Assembly (NCBI GenBank): GCA_023264975.1
Contig: JAHFUS010000026.1
Span: 17,915-50,309, forward strand
Length of the DNA stretch: 32,395 bases
Source: Actinomycetes bacterium
GTDB lineage: Bacteria; Actinomycetota; Acidimicrobiia; Acidimicrobiales; GCA-2861595
Reading direction: 5' to 3'
The notes beneath the pieces were generated by a model. It made no database searches. It was given only the letters and a program-made list of their open reading frames with translations, and had not been told where the DNA came from. Position numbers and translations under genes: made by a program. Numbering within the stretch: position 1 is the first letter of the stretch; each line of letters starts with the position of its first letter. Positions 31,303-32,395 of the stretch are shown one piece after another.

Positions 31303-31959
31303 ACCCGAGAGCTGCGCGAGCTGGTGCGCTACCGGGCCAAACTGGTCAACCTGCGCTCGGGGCTCAAGGCCCAGGTCCACTCCGTGCTGGCCAAGGAGGG
31401 TGTGGCGGTGGGGGTGTCGGACCTGTTCGGGGTGGCCGGCACGCAGCTTTTGGACACCGTGCAGCTGGCCGAGGCCTACAGCGTGCGGGTGGAGTCGCTG
31501 CGAGACATCCTCGAGGTGGTCGAGCGCGAGGTCGCCATGCTGGCCCGGCGCATCGCCGAGTGGCTGGGTGACGACATCGGCTACCACGCCGCGCAGGCCA
31601 TCCCCGGGGTGGGCCCGGTACTTGGGGCGGTGTTCGTGGCCGAGATCGGCGACATCTCCCGCTTCGCCTCCGCCCGCCACCTGTGCTCGTGGGCCGGGCT
31701 GACCCCGACGCACCGCGAGTCCGACACCACCGTGCACCGGGGCCACATCTCCAAGCAGGGATCGCGCCTGGTGCGATGGGCGGCGGTGGAGGCGGTGGCC
31801 CGCCAGCGCGGCGCCACCGCGGTGCGGGCCCACCACCACCGGGTGGCCGAGCGCCGGGGACGCAACATCGGGCGGGTGGCGGCCGCCCGCAAGCTGCTCA
31901 CCCTCGTCTACTACGGCCTGCGCGACGGCGAGATCCGTTGCCTGGGCGAGACGGGGTGA
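31303..31959 (+). pseudogene. IS110-family transposase, N-terminally truncated
   Basis: The frame reads TRELRELVRYRAKLVNLRSG, then the C-terminal transposase_20 domain with AIPGVGPVLGAVFVAEIGD, CSWAGLTPTHRESD and HISKQGSRLVRWAAVEA, ending CLGETG. Full IS110 transposases have about 330-400 residues, with an N-terminal DEDD/RuvC-like catalytic domain; here only about 215 C-terminal residues remain. A GTG at 31324 could start a 211-residue product, but it would lack the catalytic domain. Similarity stops at about 31300, where the RHS signal-peptide region begins on the other strand, so each gene truncates the other. Confidence 0.88.
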
Positions 31960-32395
31960 ACGGACCGGGCGCAGCCCGGCGCGAGCTCGTTGCAGGTCAT
32001 GGCCCCCGCCTTTGGCGGCGAGGCCGAGCAGCTGATTGAGCCCGCCTGGCTGCGGCCGAACGACTCCATGTCGCCCACCCGGCGCGACGAAGGGATGACC
32101 GGCACCCGGTTCCTCGGGCTGCCCTGCCAGCACCGCCTGGCCCTGGAGATCGACCGCAACGCGTCCTGACCGGCCGCACACTGGCCCGACGGACGGCGAC
32201 CGACCGCAACTACGAAGCCCTGACGGGCTTCGACGACCAGTCTGCCGCCGGCAATGACCGGGCCGTCAAGGCTCCCCCTACGTGTGTCCTGAAAGTGGAG
32301 TGATCCCGATGTAGAAGGTCCCGATCACAAAGCGTGCTGTGCCGGTGATGGAGGATGGCCCTCCGGGCTCGCCGATCGGGCGGGGAGCCCAAACC
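31960..32395. other. IS110 downstream region and unassigned sequence
   Basis: No gene I can support. The first about 200 bases resemble the 3' flank of an IS110 element. They contain an unsupported 56-codon frame (31999-32169, starting MAPAFGGEAEQLIEP). Further on, GTGATC (32300-32305) and GATCAC (32323-32328) form a short inverted repeat near GTGTCCTGAAAGTGG, possibly the edge of another mobile element that continues past the window. Confidence 0.4.

Noticed and set aside
32210-32392. 60-codon minus-strand frame at the window end
   Set aside because: No domain, promoter or neighbour supports it, and it runs close to the window edge.
24508-32395. A second attachment site matching the tRNA-Pro 3' end
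   Set aside because: I scanned for the T-loop and acceptor-stem sequence (TTCAAATCTCC, CAGCCCGACCA) and found no copy in the window apart from the tRNA.

Overview
This is a high-GC actinobacterial chromosome segment, about 70% GC by eye. Gene order and protein style suit a deep-branching actinobacterium such as an Acidimicrobiia member, but that placement is inference. It has two halves with very different content.

Core half (about 1-16,330). trpS is divergent from a tightly packed plus-strand run: scpA, scpB, rluB, aroH-type chorismate mutase, tyrA, aroA, cmk, plsC. Many junctions are 4-base overlaps (ATGA or GTGA). The run covers chromosome condensation (ScpAB), rRNA modification, the shikimate to prephenate to tyrosine branch, nucleotide metabolism and phospholipid synthesis. 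A small membrane protein follows. Then come ispH on the minus strand, a DUF512/PDZ radical-SAM protein overlapping der, a membrane-anchored SpoIIE-type phosphatase, an acyl-CoA carboxylase beta subunit, a translationally coupled 31-codon reading frame, an HMG-CoA-lyase-like protein whose usual active-site Cys is Ser, a zinc-ribbon membrane protein, and tRNA-Pro(GGG). Most transcription units start with a TA-N3-T box only 6-9 bases before the start codon, which points to widespread leaderless transcription.

Accessory half (about 16,331-32,395). An integrative, probably mobilizable element abuts the tRNA-Pro 3' end. Its parts in order are: a degenerate duplicate of the integrase 3' end; a DUF1778/GNAT toxin-antitoxin pair with a palindromic operator; a tyrosine integrase and an XRE-like regulator on the minus strand; a control region with four GTGTCC boxes at exact 10-base spacing; an excisionase-like gene; a winged-helix protein gene containing a perfect 10-bp inverted repeat; a 120-base tract with no G on the plus strand (63% C); and a MobF (TrwC-like) relaxase-helicase. 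I see no type IV secretion genes and no second copy of the tRNA end, so the distal boundary is not visible.

Beyond the relaxase lies a minus-strand RHS polymorphic-toxin-like locus. It holds a very large RHS protein with two embedded beta-rich domains, a small two-helix membrane protein gene overlapping its end where an immunity gene would sit, and a frameshifted orphan RHS C-terminus carrying a different tail. A 194-bp direct repeat links the two RHS ends and could allow tip replacement. The RHS 5' end and an IS110-family transposase remnant truncate each other at about 31,290-31,300. The last about 430 bases hold IS110-downstream sequence and nothing else I can identify.
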